From assembly GCF_010731755.1 (NCBI RefSeq), contig NZ_AP022589.1, positions 620,001-684,000 of the forward strand: a DNA stretch of 64,000 nt. Reading direction: 5' to 3'. Position 1 is the stretch's first letter. Every line of letters starts with the position of its first letter. Shown here piece after piece: positions 63,145 to 64,000 of the stretch. Origin of the DNA: Mycolicibacter minnesotensis. GTDB taxonomy: Bacteria; Actinomycetota; Actinomycetes; Mycobacteriales; Mycobacteriaceae. The position numbers and the translations under genes were made by a program. Under the pieces are notes generated by a model that did not search any database, was not told where the DNA came from, and was given only the letters and a program-made list of their open reading frames with translations.

Positions 63145-64000
63145 GTGAATACTGACTCGTTGAGCGCGCGCGACGTCTTCGGTGGCGGTGTCGCCGTCAT
63201 CACCGGGGCCGGTGCCGGCATCGGCGCCGGTCTCGCCCGTCATGCACACCGCCTGGGGATGTCTGTGGTCCTGGCCGATGTCGACGGCGCCGCCGTAGCG
63301 GCGCTACGCGACGAGATCGTCGCCGACGGCGGTAGGGCCGTCGACGCGCTCTGCGACGTACGCGATCCGGACGCCGTCACCGCGTTGGCAGAACGCACCT
63401 ACCGCGACATCGGACCGGTACGGCTGCTGGTCAACAACGCGGGCGTGGAACAGTTCGGATACCTGTGGGATACCCCGGTGGCCAACTGGAACCGGGTGAT
63501 GGACATCAATGTCAGTGGCGTCTTCCACGGCGTCCGATCCTTCATTCCGAAAATGATCGCCGCCGGCTCCCCGGCCTGGATCTGGAATCTGTCCTCGATC
63601 GGGGGGGTGGCGGCGGTTCCGCTGCAGACCCCGTACATCGTCAGCAAGCACGCCGTGCTGGCGCTGACCGAATGTCTGCGGTTGGAGATCCAGCTGGCCG
63701 GCCACGACGAGCGCGTTCACGTCCAGGCGGTGCTGCCCGGCGCGGTGAAGTCCAACATCTTCGAGGCGGCAGGCGGCGTGGGCGCCGACCTGGCGGATGC
63801 CGACGTCGATGCCGCCGACGCACAGCGCGACGCGATGCTGGCGATCAAAGCGGGCGCGATGGATCCTCTCGAAGCCGCCGAAGTGATCTTCGAACAGTCC
63901 GCCCACGGTGCGTTCTATCTGTTGACGCAACCCGAGTACGTGCGTTCGGCGATGGCCGAGCGGGCCGAAGTGCTGACAACCCTTGTCCCGCCGCAGTTGC
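63145..64000 (+). CDS. Short-chain dehydrogenase/reductase (cut at right edge)
   Basis: The first 285 codons of an SDR with a GTG start. The cofactor motif is ITGAGAGIGAGLAR, NNAG is at about residue 98, and the catalytic residues are in NLSSIGGVAAVPLQTPYIVSK. The stop codon lies beyond the window. Length so far fits a classical SDR with a short extension. The gene begins 2 bp after the SnoaL-like gene, so the two are co-transcribed. Confidence 0.88.
   Translation, partial: MNTDSLSARDVFGGGVAVITGAGAGIGAGLARHAHRLGMSVVLADVDGAAVAALRDEIVADGGRAVDALCDVRDPDAVTALAERTYRDIGPVRLLVNNAGVEQFGYLWDTPVANWNRVMDINVSGVFHGVRSFIPKMIAAGSPAWIWNLSSIGGVAAVPLQTPYIVSKHAVLALTECLRLEIQLAGHDERVHVQAVLPGAVKSNIFEAAGGVGADLADADVDAADAQRDAMLAIKAGAMDPLEAAEVIFEQSAHGAFYLLTQPEYVRSAMAERAEVLTTLVPPQL

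Overview
The window is high-GC actinobacterial DNA. It carries PE/PPE pairs, whiB1, sigH-rshA, a DesA3-type desaturase and the mycobacterial ribosomal protein bL37, so the host is a mycobacterium. From the left edge to about 38.3 kb the gene order follows the M. tuberculosis block from moeZ (Rv3206c) to Rv3231c as I remember it: moeZ, a DUF3152 protein, a TetR regulator, a DUF3107 protein, a ferritin-like protein, rhlE, a PQQ-like membrane protein, a ParA protein, gpm2, entC, a lipid-kinase-family gene, whiB1, pdtaS, a biotinyl carrier, rshA-sigH, an Rv3224-like SDR, an SRAP protein, aroA, rsgA, desA3 with its reductase, and a DUF6912-like protein. The PE/PPE genes and several others mark it as a different species from M. 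tuberculosis.

Extra genes are set into this block. From 13.3 to 20.7 kb there is a secreted repeat protein, an intact YbaK-type deacylase, a STAS protein, a CsbD protein and a TetR regulator. Four near-identical palindromes (GTTTACGNCGTAAAC type) lie beside the STAS, CsbD, TetR and SDR genes and suggest a small local regulon. A two-component system follows. From 20.9 to 35.1 kb there are two PE and four PPE genes, a PE-PPE-domain esterase, a methyltransferase, a luciferase-like monooxygenase gene broken by a 14-bp tandem duplication, and a membrane Ser/Thr kinase. aroA-rsgA sits inside this part.

From 38.3 kb to the right edge, beyond the Rv3231c homologue, lies an accessory catabolic island. 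It contains kshB, hsaA and hsaC homologues, an hsaF/hsaG-type aldolase and dehydrogenase pair, a 3-alpha-hydroxysteroid-dehydrogenase-like SDR, two Baeyer-Villiger monooxygenases, an OYE-type reductase, an acyl-CoA ligase, alcohol and aldehyde dehydrogenases, an enoyl-CoA hydratase, a pair of acyl-CoA dehydrogenases, several SDRs, small alpha/beta-barrel and SnoaL-like proteins, and TetR and IclR regulators. Together they point to breakdown of a steroid or steroid-like polycyclic compound. The set is incomplete here (no kshA, hsaB, hsaD or hsaE), and two members survive only as collapsed remnants with internal deletions.

Regulatory signals I can support include a SigH-type autoregulatory promoter, a SigF-type promoter before csbD, a CRP-type site before whiB1, OmpR-type direct repeats between the two-component genes and a PPE gene, palindromes before desA3 and its reductase, and several strong terminator hairpins. 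I found no tRNA, rRNA, CRISPR array or insertion sequence. Functional calls rest on family motifs read by eye and on recalled synteny; no database search was run.
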